A DNA stretch of 64,000 nucleotides from Candidatus Angelobacter sp. Gp1-AA117 (GTDB lineage: Bacteria > Acidobacteriota > Terriglobia > Terriglobales > Acidobacteriaceae), in the NCBI GenBank assembly GCA_003223515.1, contig QHVI01000015.1, positions 1 through 64,000 of the forward strand, written 5' to 3'. Positions 16,095-24,548 of the stretch are shown piece after piece. Below the pieces are notes generated by a model. The model ran no database searches. It saw only the letters and a list, made by a program, of their open reading frames with translations, and had not been told where the DNA came from. Position 1 is the first letter of the stretch. Each line of letters starts with the position of its first letter. A program made the translations under genes and the position numbers.

Positions 16095-17300
16095 TTAAGT
16101 ACTGACTGCGACTCCGTATTTCTTCAATATCTGTCGCGCTACAACCATTTTATGCACTTCGTCGGGGCCGTCATAGATGCGGGCTCCGCGCTCGGCGGCG
16201 AAGAAGGAGGCCAGCGGAGTTTCGGGAGTGAGGCCCATAGCGCCATGCGTCTGAATGGCGCGGTCGAGCACCTTCAGCAGCACTCCGGCAACATAGAATT
16301 TAATGCAGGAGATTTCTTCGCGTGCCGCTAATTGTCCGAGCTGTTCAATTTTCCACGCGGCTTCGAGCACCATCAGGCGCGCGGCATTGATTTCGGCGCG
16401 GCTCTCGGCAATCCATGCCTGGACAATCTGGCGGGTGCCCAGCGGTTTGCCGGGAGCGAGTTCACGCTCGGCGGCACGTTTGCACATTAGATCAAAAGCG
16501 CGTTCACAGATGCCCAGCCAGCGCATGCAGTGATGAATGCGTCCGGCCCCCAGACGTTCCTGAGCGATCTTGAAGCCTTCACCCTCTTTGCCCAATAAAT
16601 TCTTGCGAGGAACGCGGCAATCTGTGAACCTGACCTCGGCATGGCTGGGGTGGTCTTCGCCTACGTGATTCATCACCGAGATGTTCTTCACCAGCTTGAA
16701 CCCCGGAGTGTTGAGGGGGACGATGATCTGGCTGGCACGCTGGTGGGGCGGAGCGTTCGGATCAGTTACGACCATGGCAACAGCGAAACTTGCTCCATCT
16801 GCCGATGATGCAAACCACTTGTGCCCGTTGATGACGTAATCATCGCCATCTTTTACAGCAGCAGTGTCCATCCATAAGGGATTCGATCCCGCGTGTTCCG
16901 GCTCAGTCATGGCGAAGCAACTGCGTATTTCCCCACGCAGCAGAGGCTCGAGCCAGGTCTTCTTCTGTTCCGGCGTGCCATGGCTGATGAGGATTTCCAT
17001 GTTTCCCGCATCAGGAGCCTGGCAGTTGAAGACGTAGTGGCCAAGCAGGCTGCGGCCGAGCACCGCGCTCACCATGCCATGCTCCATCAGGCCCAGCCCC
17101 ATGCCGCCAAACTCACGCGGAATCTGAGGACACCAGAACCCTTTGTCTTTTACTTTCTGGCGGGCAGCTTTGAGCCTGGGCAGGGTGGCGCGAAAACCCT
17201 GAGCGGCTACCTCTTTTTCCAGAGGATAGATTTCCTGCTCCACAAACTGCTGGATGCCGGTAAGGATCTTCTGTGTTTCTGGCGCAATGGAGAAGTTCAT
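16095..17300 (-). CDS. Acyl-CoA dehydrogenase (ACAD11/LvaC-like)
   Basis: The 401-aa flavoprotein has full acyl-CoA dehydrogenase length. Features include CFAMTEPEHAGSNPLWMDT (FAD and substrate contacts), YVINGHKWFASSAD, the AQERLGAGRIHHCMRWLG helix, HGAMGLTPETPLASFF and the C-terminal RIYDGPDEVHKMVVARQIL. The C-terminal signature resembles the long-chain/ACAD11 group rather than short-chain dehydrogenases. With the phosphotransferase downstream it could eliminate phosphate from 4-phosphoacyl-CoA, as described for LvaC and ACAD11; ordinary beta-oxidation is the alternative. It lies 12 bp downstream of the histidine phosphatase gene on the same strand. Confidence 0.88.
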   Translation of the reverse strand: MNFSIAPETQKILTGIQQFVEQEIYPLEKEVAAQGFRATLPRLKAARQKVKDKGFWCPQIPREFGGMGLGLMEHGMVSAVLGRSLLGHYVFNCQAPDAGNMEILISHGTPEQKKTWLEPLLRGEIRSCFAMTEPEHAGSNPLWMDTAAVKDGDDYVINGHKWFASSADGASFAVAMVVTDPNAPPHQRASQIIVPLNTPGFKLVKNISVMNHVGEDHPSHAEVRFTDCRVPRKNLLGKEGEGFKIAQERLGAGRIHHCMRWLGICERAFDLMCKRAAERELAPGKPLGTRQIVQAWIAESRAEINAARLMVLEAAWKIEQLGQLAAREEISCIKFYVAGVLLKVLDRAIQTHGAMGLTPETPLASFFAAERGARIYDGPDEVHKMVVARQILKKYGVAVST

Positions 17301-17312
17301 TCGATCTCACTT

Positions 17313-18032
17313 TCAGCGATACGTTAACAGAGAGGCCCCATCCAGATGGGGGAATGCATTGAACGAACTCAGGGTGAAGCGCTCACCCGAGAACAGAAAT
17401 TCGCTGCACGCTCCGTTGCGCACCATCCAGGCCACGCGGAGAGTATCCTCGGCAGAGAGGTGGAGGGCGCGCTGCATAGTTACGCCTATGGGCCCGCCTG
17501 AAGTGAAGACTGCCACCTGCTGCCCCTGGCCGCCGTTTGCGGCGATTTGCGACAACCCGCGGTTCACACGCGCGGAGAAGTCAGCCCAGGATTCTACATT
17601 TTCAGCTTGAATCTCACCAGCCACCCAGCGGCCAATCACAATTTCGAAAAGCCGCTGGAAGGCGCGATGCTTTTCGGCGGGCGTGCTGGATTTAAGAAAA
17701 ACGTCCTGCAGATCGCGAACCTGCGGATCACGTTCCACAAGACCGGGAAGGGCAGCGTCAAGCACCGTGTCACCGTGATACTCGTCAAATTCAGGCGCCA
17801 TCTCCACCGCAGGCCAGGGGATGCCGCTAGCTTTGTATGCTTCTCCGGTAATCCGTGCCGTTTCCCTTTGCCGTGTGCGCGGCCCGGAAAGTACACGATC
17901 GAAGATGACGCGGCGCTTGGCCCAGTATTCCCCAAGCAGGCGAGCCTGAGTCTCACCGAGGGCAGAGAGCTTGTCGTAGTTCTGCTCGAGGAAGGAGGCC
18001 TGGCCGTGGCGGATAACGAAGAGAGTGCTCAT
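17313..18032 (-). CDS. Histidine phosphatase superfamily protein (phosphoglycerate-mutase-like)
   Basis: The ~239-aa protein starts MSTLFVIRHGQASF, with the phosphohistidine motif RHG at residues 8-10, a second motif SGPRTRQRETARI, and a late segment VAVFTSGGPIGVTMQ in place of the usual second-His GH motif. It is a likely phosphatase acting on a small molecule or protein. I prefer ATG 18032 over the longer frame from 18098 because the intrinsic terminator of the upstream gene lies within 18064-18095. It is 12 bp upstream of the acyl-CoA dehydrogenase gene and probably forms an operon with it. A link to the phosphorylated acyl-CoA pathway is possible but unproven. Confidence 0.82.
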   Translation of the reverse strand: MSTLFVIRHGQASFLEQNYDKLSALGETQARLLGEYWAKRRVIFDRVLSGPRTRQRETARITGEAYKASGIPWPAVEMAPEFDEYHGDTVLDAALPGLVERDPQVRDLQDVFLKSSTPAEKHRAFQRLFEIVIGRWVAGEIQAENVESWADFSARVNRGLSQIAANGGQGQQVAVFTSGGPIGVTMQRALHLSAEDTLRVAWMVRNGACSEFLFSGERFTLSSFNAFPHLDGASLLTYR

Positions 18033-18063
18033 GGGTTTGGCATCATTCAATTTCTCTGATATC

Positions 18064-18095
18064 AAAAAGGCCCGGTGTTTACACCGGGCCTTTTT
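18064..18095 (-). terminator. Intrinsic terminator after the M13 peptidase gene
   Basis: AAAAAGGCCCGGTG and CACCGGGCCTTTTT form a perfect 14-bp stem with a 4-base loop; a T tract ends it on either strand. It lies between the M13 peptidase stop and the start of the histidine phosphatase gene. Confidence 0.92.
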
Positions 18096-18140
18096 CAAGC
18101 ATTGAGCTAGCAGCCAGAAAGCTCGTGGCTGGAAGCTGCT

Positions 18141-20255
18141 TTACCACACATGGCAGGCGTTGGCGCTTACCATTTTCTGTCCGGGTTTGCAGTTGAAGGC
18201 TTTGGCAAAGTCGTCATTGTTTTGCACAGTGCCCTTTACGCGGTATTCGCCGGGTGAGTGTTGGTCGGTTTTTGCCAGCAGACGGGCGCTCTCAGGTGTG
18301 CGGTTTTCACACCAGACTTGCGCGAATCCCAGGAAGAAGCGCTGTTCGGGACTGAAGCCGTCTTTCTCCTGGTTGGCGCTGTTTTTGGCATCCTGAGCCA
18401 TGGCAGCGCGCAGGGCCCGCAACGCAATACGAATGCCGCCGTTGTCAGCGGTATTCTCGCCCAGCGTGAGGCGGCCGTTCAGGTGAACGTCATCTACCGC
18501 AATGAAAGAGCTGTATTCGTCGGCGATGCAGCCGGTGCGTTTCTCGAACTCGGTGCGGTCGGCCTCTGTCCACCAATTCTTTAAGTTGCCCTCGGCATCG
18601 AATTTGCTGCCCTGATCGTCAAAGCCGTGGGTCAACTCGTGGCCGATTACGACGCCGATGCCACCGAAGTTCACCGCGTCATCGACATTCTTATCGAAGA
18701 ACGGCGGTTGCAGAATGCCGGCAGGGAAGTTGATGTCGTTCTCTGCCGCCTGGTAGTAAGCATTCACCGTGGGCGGAGTCATGTCCCACTCTTTCTTGTC
18801 CAGAGGCTTGCCAATCTTGTTCAGGTCGCGCTTGACTCCAAAGGCGCGCGCCCGCTGAGAGTTTCCCAATAGATCACCGCGGACGATCTTGACTGTGCTG
18901 TAGTCTTTCCATTTATCCGGATAGCCGATCTTGTTGGTGATAGCCTGAAGTTTTACTTCAGCCTGCTTCCTGGTTTCCGGCGTCATCCATTCCAATTGCT
19001 GGATGTCCTCAGACAACGCCTTCTCCAGCGCATTGACCATGCGCAGCATGCGCTGCTTGCCATCCGGCCCGAAAGTTTCCTTCACGTATAGCTGTCCCAG
19101 GGCTTCGCCCAGCATTCTGTCAGTTTCCTGGGTGCAGCGTTTCCAGCGCGCCTGAAGTTCCTTTTGTCCACGCAAATAACGTCCGGTAAACTCGAAATTC
19201 TCCTGCACGAACGGCTCAGAAAGATTGGGAGCGGCGGAGCGCAATGCATGCCAGCGCAGATAGGTTTTCCAGTCATCGACCGGGATTTCATTGATGACGC
19301 CATTTACCTGCTGGAAAAAATTCGGGGGAACTACATTCACTTCAGAGAATGATGGAGCGCCGGTGGCGGCGAAAAAACGGGCGAACTGGAAGTTCGGGGC
19401 GAGCGCGCTCAACTGCCCAACCGCCATCTTGTGGTCGAGGTTTTTAGGATCGCGCATCTTCACGCGCTCCATTGCGGCCTGCGCCAGTTTGGTCTCGATA
19501 CCCATGATGGTCTGGGCTTCTTTTTGTGCGGCAGCCTCATCGTCGCCCAGCAGGTTGAGCATCTTTGTGATGTGTTCCTGATACTTCTGGCGTGTTTCCT
19601 GGGACTTGGGATCGTCACTGATGTAATAATCGCGATCCGGGAGCCCCAGTCCTCCCTGGGACACACCGGCGACTACCACGCTGGCGTTGTGCAGATCGGG
19701 TTGTGCGCCGAAGCCAAAAAGCGCCTGAACTCCCAGCGAGTGCAGGTAAGCGATGGTTTCAATGACCTGATCTTTGGTCTTGATAGCGGCAATGCGATTC
19801 AGTTCGGGCTTCAGAGGAGCCGCGCCTTTTTTGTTTACGGTCTTCTCATCCATGCAGGTAGCGTAATAGTCGCCGATTTTCTGCTCGATGGGTGAGCGCT
19901 TGGGATTATTGGCCGAGTTTTTTTCCAGAATGTCATGCAGCACCTGGCGGTTATATTCTGCCAGTTCATTGAATCGCCCCCAGCGCGACTGATCGGAGGG
20001 TACGGGATTGTTTTTGCGCCAGTTGCCGCAGGCATATTGATAGAAGTCTTCGCATGGCTCGGCGCTCTTATCCATGGCATTCAGGTCAAAAGACTTCGGC
20101 GCCATTACCTGTTGTGACTGCGATGCCTCTTTGCTGCCTGCAGGTTTGGCGGTCGAGCCTGCCTTTGCGGGTTTTTTGCCAGTATTGCCCGCACCCTGTG
20201 CGGCGGCGCTCACCACCCCCAAAAGAATGACTGCTAATATCCGCTTCAAAAACAT
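18141..20255 (-). CDS. Secreted M13-family zinc endopeptidase (neprilysin/PepO-like)
   Basis: The 704-aa protein has a signal peptide (FLKRILAVILLGVVSAAAQG) and a Lys/Ala/Ser-rich linker. The M13 N-terminal domain (MDKSAEPCEDFYQYACGNW) and the catalytic domain follow. The zinc site is HELTH at 539-543 in VIGHELTHGFDDQG, the third ligand is Glu600 in LGENTADNGG, and the C-terminus is CHVW as is usual in this family. Length is standard. It cleaves oligopeptides outside the cytoplasm. Transcription is monocistronic: a strong terminator follows immediately. Together with the M49-like enzyme and two subtilases it shows heavy investment in extracytoplasmic proteolysis. Confidence 0.95.
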   Translation of the reverse strand: MFLKRILAVILLGVVSAAAQGAGNTGKKPAKAGSTAKPAGSKEASQSQQVMAPKSFDLNAMDKSAEPCEDFYQYACGNWRKNNPVPSDQSRWGRFNELAEYNRQVLHDILEKNSANNPKRSPIEQKIGDYYATCMDEKTVNKKGAAPLKPELNRIAAIKTKDQVIETIAYLHSLGVQALFGFGAQPDLHNASVVVAGVSQGGLGLPDRDYYISDDPKSQETRQKYQEHITKMLNLLGDDEAAAQKEAQTIMGIETKLAQAAMERVKMRDPKNLDHKMAVGQLSALAPNFQFARFFAATGAPSFSEVNVVPPNFFQQVNGVINEIPVDDWKTYLRWHALRSAAPNLSEPFVQENFEFTGRYLRGQKELQARWKRCTQETDRMLGEALGQLYVKETFGPDGKQRMLRMVNALEKALSEDIQQLEWMTPETRKQAEVKLQAITNKIGYPDKWKDYSTVKIVRGDLLGNSQRARAFGVKRDLNKIGKPLDKKEWDMTPPTVNAYYQAAENDINFPAGILQPPFFDKNVDDAVNFGGIGVVIGHELTHGFDDQGSKFDAEGNLKNWWTEADRTEFEKRTGCIADEYSSFIAVDDVHLNGRLTLGENTADNGGIRIALRALRAAMAQDAKNSANQEKDGFSPEQRFFLGFAQVWCENRTPESARLLAKTDQHSPGEYRVKGTVQNNDDFAKAFNCKPGQKMVSANACHVW

Positions 20256-20536
20256 AGATTTACCTCATTGGTAGGAGAGTAGGGGAAACTTGAAAGTTTA
20301 TTCTGAAGGCAATAGCCGTGTAAACACTGGCTGGACAGAAATACCGCCAAAATTCGATGTAAATGCGGGAAACTGTGGTGATAGACCGTAAGAATACTTT
20401 TACTGGAGGAGCCGGGCAGCACCGGCGTTTTCCTCCTCGATGATCTTCCGAATATGCTTCGAGGGGCGGATATCCCTTAAATGAAAAGTATTGGGGGTTC
20501 ATGGAGATTGCCAACCCCCAGGAAGTCATGTTTGAA

Positions 20537-20579
20537 ATAAAAAAGGCAGAGGCGCATCAAGGCGACCTCTGCCTTTTTT
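20537..20579 (-). terminator. Intrinsic terminator ending the subtilase-1 operon
   Basis: GGCAGAGG and CCTCTGCC pair around a 13-base loop, flanked by A6 and T6 tracts. It lies just downstream of the minus-strand membrane protein gene ending at 20594. Confidence 0.85.
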
Positions 20580-20593
20580 CCGTCGGCTGTGAA

Positions 20594-21325
20594 TCAGGCG
20601 CTGGCGCTTGCTGCTGTGCCGCCTACACTGCTGACAGGTTTCGCCAACAAGGCGCTTGCGGCAACTGCAAAGTAACGCCGATACGAATAAAAAATACCCA
20701 GCATCACCGGAAGCACTGCCACCGGTACTTGCCAGCCAATCTGCGCATGGAGCGTGAGCACGCATCCGGCAATTCCGGCGCTGGCCACGAAGTACGGGAA
20801 CGAGAGCTGCAAGATCCCTTTCCAGGTGCGCAATGCATTTGTGCCTTCCGTGATTGAAATCACAATAGCAACGGGCAGAGTGTTCACCAGAAAAAATCCG
20901 GCTGCTGCAACTGCCAGCAACAAAGCGCGAGAACCTACGGATGCGCTCAGTGCCGGTTGGAGGAACAGCAGACGCGCGAAACCTGCGGCAAGCGCCATAT
21001 TGCTGAAGTTGAATAATGCCTGCACCGCGTTGAACTTCTTCTGCGCCGAAGGCAGGCACTGCACCACGGTCGAGAGGCACGCGACCATCAATGCTTCAGC
21101 CGCGTTCATCTCGGCAATTGCAACCAGGATGAACGGCAGGTTCACTGACATATTTCCGGTCACGCCGGGCAGCTTCACCTTGAGGCGGGCTGCCAGACAC
21201 GCTACCACGGCGAAGGAGACGAACCGCACTCCATTGATTGAGCCTGCATGGATCAGCGCATTCCCGAGCACAGCAAGACCTGAGAGGACGATCAGAGCGA
21301 TAAAGATGCGAGCTGAACTTTTCAT
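20594..21325 (-). CDS. Polytopic membrane protein, MASE-like family (subtilase-1 partner)
   Basis: The ~243-aa protein has about six to seven hydrophobic segments. Its core has AARLKVKLPGVTGNMSVNLP, then EALMVACLSTVVQ and FFLVNTLPVAIVISITEG. The same pattern occurs in the protein at 34441-35178 and in the N-terminal domain of the HD-GYP/GGDEF protein at 27926-30391, so this is a stand-alone version of a membrane sensor domain. The start ATG 21325 lies one base after the subtilase stop codon, with GGAGAG upstream, so translation is coupled; a longer start at 21340 would overlap the subtilase. It is the last gene of the sigma-54-type operon. Function unknown; a sensor or anchor for the subtilase is suggested. 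Confidence 0.75.
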   Translation of the reverse strand: MKSSARIFIALIVLSGLAVLGNALIHAGSINGVRFVSFAVVACLAARLKVKLPGVTGNMSVNLPFILVAIAEMNAAEALMVACLSTVVQCLPSAQKKFNAVQALFNFSNMALAAGFARLLFLQPALSASVGSRALLLAVAAAGFFLVNTLPVAIVISITEGTNALRTWKGILQLSFPYFVASAGIAGCVLTLHAQIGWQVPVAVLPVMLGIFYSYRRYFAVAASALLAKPVSSVGGTAASASA

Positions 21326-21326
21326 C

Positions 21327-23147
21327 TTAGTTCTCTCCATTTTCTGCGGAACTGAGGGCCACTAACGAATTGCCCCAGACCACCGAATCGCCCCAGACTA
21401 CGCTGAAGCCGCTACAAGTTGAATCGCCCCAAACTACAGAGTCGCCCCAAACCACGGAATCGGAAATCACGGTGTTGCCACCCCAGACCACCGATTCACC
21501 CCAGACGACTGAGGAGCCCCACACGACAGTGGTGCCCAGAAGCGGAGTGCCTCTTACAAACCTCACTTTGTGAGCCATCGAATCGTAAACGGCCGAAGGC
21601 GATGGCGCGCCGCCCGGAGCAACATCTGTGCTGGAGAGAGCAGCGTTTATGTCGAGATATCCTGCGCCGATGGTGAACACGTCATACTGAGAAAGATAAG
21701 AATTTCCCAGCAGATCGTAGGCCCAGCTATTGACCGGATAGTTCTTCCATGCGGTCTTCATCATGCGCGCCTTGACCAGGTCAGGAGTAAGCGTTGGGTC
21801 CTTCTGGATCATCAGCGCTGCACCTGCCGCAACCACAGGCGTGGCCATGCTGGTGCCGCTCAGACGCATGTACTTCGAACTTGAATCCTGCGTACACACG
21901 CTGATGCCGAGCAGGTTTACACTGCAGACATTCAGCGGCACGCTGGGAATCAGGTCCATCGCGGTGTAGAGCAGTGGCAGCGTTGCATTTGGAGCAAGCA
22001 GCGAAACCAGGCGGTTGCCTGGAGCAACGATATCCGGCTTCACCACATGGTCAAACAGAGAAGGGCCTTTCGAGCTGTAGCTCGCGATGGTGTCGTCGGT
22101 GCGCAGCAAGGTGTCCCGAGTCTTAGTTGCGCCAACGGTGATGACCGCCGGATCATTACCCGGGGCCTTGATGGTGGCATAACCATTTGTTCCATAGGTG
22201 TTGTCGCGGCCCGCGTTCCCGGCTGCCACTACCACCACAATGCCGGCCTTCCATGCCGCCTCGACTGCCTGGCATAGAGGGTCGAGCATGTAGGACTCGT
22301 AAACACCTCTTCCCAGAGAAAGATTGATGACCCGAATGTTGTAGGTGTTCTTGAGGATAATGGCGCGCTGGATGGCCGCGATCACCTGGCTGTCGGTGCC
22401 GCCGCCATTAGCATCGAGCACGCGCAGGTTGATGATATTGGCATTGGGCGCGATGCCGGTGTATTGCATCGCATAGCCGCTGACAGAATCTTTGCCATTT
22501 CCGGCAATGATTCCGGCTACGTGTGTTCCATGGCCGTAGAGGTCGGTGGTGCGCGTGTCGCCATTTACAAAGCTTTCGCTGTAAACGATGCGTGAACCCG
22601 AGCCGCTGCTTTTCTGCAGGTCGTCATGGTTGTACACACCACTATCGATCACGGCAATGCCAACCCCGCTGCCATCCAATCCATAATGCTGCCGCGCAAT
22701 GTCCGCGGTTACCGCCGCCGAAGTCACTGCATCGAAGGCAGGCTTGTTCGGACGGTCCGGCGTGACATAGGCGATATCAGGATGGTTCTCAAGGAACCGG
22801 AGGACTATTACGGGAATGCGGAAAGCTCCGCTGTTGATCTGGTCCAGTTTCGCCTTCAGTTTTCCGCCCTGTGCGATCATCATCGCTACATGGCGTGAGG
22901 TAAACTTCTGGTTGAACTGAATGATGACGTCTACTGTGCCATCAGGATTGACGGGGAAATCTGACATGTCTGCGGCAAGATTGTGTCCATGAAGCTGCCC
23001 TACAGCATCATGGACCTTGCCCGCATTACCTGCGGCAAACCCGGGCGTTATGCCCAGGACCAGTAGCGCCGAGAAAAGAATCAAAGGCAAGAGCCTGGTG
23101 TGGCTCTCCTTGGTTCCGGCTGCTGCATGGATTTCGTTATTGCTCAT
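21327..23147 (-). CDS. Secreted S8 subtilase with C-terminal SVVWG repeats (copy 1)
   Basis: The 606-aa serine protease has a membrane/signal segment at 18-39, a propeptide-like region (VDVIIQFNQ, about 70-140) and the subtilisin domain. The triad is Asp168 (AVIDSG), His206 (GHGTHVAG) and Ser433 (SGTSMATP), with Asn311 as oxyanion residue. The catalytic domain ends near 520. The last ~70 residues hold about seven VVWG motifs with spacing such as SVVWGESVVWGGN. The start ATG 23147 has AGGAGAAG upstream. It is probably secreted with the C-terminal repeats as an adhesion or assembly tail. It lies between a gene for a 43-aa peptide and a coupled membrane protein gene. About half the protein is closely similar to copy 2 at 32695. 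Confidence 0.92.
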   Translation of the reverse strand: MSNNEIHAAAGTKESHTRLLPLILFSALLVLGITPGFAAGNAGKVHDAVGQLHGHNLAADMSDFPVNPDGTVDVIIQFNQKFTSRHVAMMIAQGGKLKAKLDQINSGAFRIPVIVLRFLENHPDIAYVTPDRPNKPAFDAVTSAAVTADIARQHYGLDGSGVGIAVIDSGVYNHDDLQKSSGSGSRIVYSESFVNGDTRTTDLYGHGTHVAGIIAGNGKDSVSGYAMQYTGIAPNANIINLRVLDANGGGTDSQVIAAIQRAIILKNTYNIRVINLSLGRGVYESYMLDPLCQAVEAAWKAGIVVVVAAGNAGRDNTYGTNGYATIKAPGNDPAVITVGATKTRDTLLRTDDTIASYSSKGPSLFDHVVKPDIVAPGNRLVSLLAPNATLPLLYTAMDLIPSVPLNVCSVNLLGISVCTQDSSSKYMRLSGTSMATPVVAAGAALMIQKDPTLTPDLVKARMMKTAWKNYPVNSWAYDLLGNSYLSQYDVFTIGAGYLDINAALSSTDVAPGGAPSPSAVYDSMAHKVRFVRGTPLLGTTVVWGSSVVWGESVVWGGNTVISDSVVWGDSVVWGDSTCSGFSVVWGDSVVWGNSLVALSSAENGEN

Positions 23148-23226
23148 CTTCTCCTACTCCGAACCTGGTTGTTACCCCTGGCCCCCTATTGCCCGGAAGG
23201 ACTGGAAAGCCAGCAATACCCATCTC

Positions 23227-23358
23227 CTAGGAACCCCAAACTGCCGAAGCAGCGGCGCTCAGGAGATGCTTTGCCTGGGGCATGCTGAGGGTGAACCCAG
23301 CTACGGCGGCAACAGCCAGGCTGAGCACGACGATCATGATCTTTGACTTGGAAGTCAT
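23227..23358 (-). CDS. Small secreted peptide ending AVWGS (43 aa)
   Basis: The frame runs from ATG 23358 to TAG 23227, and GAGG lies nine bases upstream of the start. The protein begins MTSKSKIMIVVLSLAVAAVA, a clear signal or membrane segment. It continues GFTLSMPQAKHLLSAAASAV and ends WGS. The last residues (AVWGS) resemble the SVVWGxS repeat unit of the subtilase encoded 79 bp downstream. It is the first gene after a -24/-12 promoter. It could be a substrate, a signal peptide or a nucleator for the repeats. The frame is short, so coding is inferred from the ribosome-binding site, the signal peptide and position. Confidence 0.6.
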   Translation of the reverse strand: MTSKSKIMIVVLSLAVAAVAGFTLSMPQAKHLLSAAASAVWGS

Positions 23359-23385
23359 AATGGTTTTCACCTCGGCTTTCTTTAT

Positions 23386-23401
23386 TGCAATCTCGGAACC
23401 A
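23386..23401 (-). promoter_or_regulatory. Sigma-54 (-24/-12) promoter, subtilase-1 operon
   Basis: Reading the minus strand, TGGTTCCGAGATTGCA has the invariant GG and GC separated by ten bases and a perfect TTGCA at -12. The -24 part differs from TGGCAC at two positions. It lies 28 bases upstream of the small peptide start codon. Confidence 0.65.
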
Positions 23402-23467
23402 CAGTCGCCGAATGATGCAACCCAATGAATCTAAATGGTTTAGGCGGTATTCTTGGGGCGGAATTGT

Positions 23468-23484
23468 TGCGACACTTTGTCTGT
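23468..23484. promoter_or_regulatory. Candidate activator site (UAS), proximal, subtilase-1 operon
   Basis: TGCGACACTTTGTCTGT fits TGMGMCA-N3-TGTCACW except in the last bases. It is about 70 bp upstream of the -24/-12 promoter, a usual distance for a sigma-54 activator. Confidence 0.5.
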
Positions 23485-23559
23485 GAAAATCGGGATTTTG
23501 AGTGTTGTTGATGACATAAGTACCGTGAAACCATTGGATTACAGGGAATGTCACAGACA

Positions 23560-23576
23560 AGTGACAAGTTGTCGCA
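23560..23576 (-). promoter_or_regulatory. Candidate activator site (UAS), distal, subtilase-1 operon
   Basis: On the minus strand, TGCGACAACTTGTCACT matches TGMGMCA-N3-TGTCACW fully. A further TGTCACA half-site lies at 23549-23555. It is about 160 bp upstream of the promoter. Confidence 0.55.
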
Positions 23577-23741
23577 GGGGTTCCTGATTATGAGCCACGG
23601 CTCCAGTATTCGGGGAGGAAATGATGGCGATTGGGGCAATTTACCTTACACGATGGCGTGTCAGATGCCGCAAACACCTGCGATTGGGGGGCAGTATTTT
23701 CTTAGACAGAAGTGGACTCAGTGGACAGGAATTTGAGCCGG

Positions 23742-24548
23742 CTATGCCGAAGCGCCACGGCGCTTTTCCGGCATTTGCGGCATGGATGGCAGGGCAGCGA
23801 CCAGGCGCCTGGTAAAGGCGTGGGTGGGGGCAAAGAAGATCTGCTGGGGCGGTGCGCACTCTACGATTTCACCGTCGTTCACAATGGCAATGCGGTCGCA
23901 GATGGAAGCTACGGAGGGCAGGTCATGCGAAATATAGAGAATGCTCATGCCCAGCTTGCGATTGAGATGAGAAAAAAGATCGAGGATCTCTGATTGAGTG
24001 ATTGCGTCCAGTGCGCTGGTGGGTTCGTCGGCAATCAGCAGGGAAGGACGGTGCAGAATCGCCATGGCGATCAGCACGCGCTGCGCCTGCCCTACGCTGA
24101 TCTCAGAAGGATAACGGCGAAGGAATTCTTTTTCTGCCGGCAGGCTTACGTTTTCAAGCGCTGCAAGAATGGCTTTCTGGCATTCCTGTTTTCCGCCGCT
24201 CTGGTGCAGCTTCCAGGCCTCGGCAAGCTGAGTTTCAATGCGGAGCGCAGGATTCAATGATGATAAAGGGCTCTGCGGCACAAAAGCGATTTCTTTGCCG
24301 CGCAGCTTAAGCCACGCGCTTTCTTTTAGAGTAAGTAGTTCTTCGCCTTTCCAGCGTATGGAGCCAGTGACCTTGCCATCTTTCATGCCCAGCAGGCCGA
24401 GCACCGCCAGCGCCAGTGAACTCTTTCCGCAGCCGCTATGGCCTACAAGACCGAGGACTTCACCCTCATTGATTTCGAGGCACACCTCGCGCAGGACAGT
24501 TTTGTCTTTATAGGAGATGGTGAGGCGGGTTTGGAGCAATGCGGCCAT
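23742..24548 (-). CDS. Oligopeptide ABC transporter ATPase (OppD/DppD type)
   Basis: The 268-aa protein has Walker A GHSGCGKSS, Q-loop FVPQSPLSSLNP, a signature in the variant form SVGQAQR, Walker B LLIADEP and the H-loop ISHD. The SSLNP sequence after the Q-loop and the trailing Pro-rich region are typical of peptide/nickel (Opp/Dpp) ATPases. It is somewhat short (OppD is ~320 aa) and no second ATPase (OppF) gene lies nearby, so it may act as a homodimer. It follows the binding protein gene by about 115 bp containing AGCTAG palindromes, and closes the operon that begins with the HD-GYP/GGDEF gene. Confidence 0.9.
   Translation of the reverse strand: MAALLQTRLTISYKDKTVLREVCLEINEGEVLGLVGHSGCGKSSLALAVLGLLGMKDGKVTGSIRWKGEELLTLKESAWLKLRGKEIAFVPQSPLSSLNPALRIETQLAEAWKLHQSGGKQECQKAILAALENVSLPAEKEFLRRYPSEISVGQAQRVLIAMAILHRPSLLIADEPTSALDAITQSEILDLFSHLNRKLGMSILYISHDLPSVASICDRIAIVNDGEIVECAPPQQIFFAPTHAFTRRLVAALPSMPQMPEKRRGASA

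Noticed and set aside
18033-18098. N-terminal extension of the histidine phosphatase
   Set aside because: A perfect intrinsic terminator (18064-18095) lies in it; the start at 18032 places the RHG motif at the normal position.
20526-21080. 184-aa ORF overlapping the membrane partner gene
   Set aside because: It covers the terminator and is antisense-like low-complexity reading of the same strand; no ribosome-binding site.
23186-23560. 124-aa minus-strand ORF upstream of subtilase 1
   Set aside because: It spans the -24/-12 promoter and the proximal activator site and has poor protein character; the 43-aa frame with a signal peptide is the better call.
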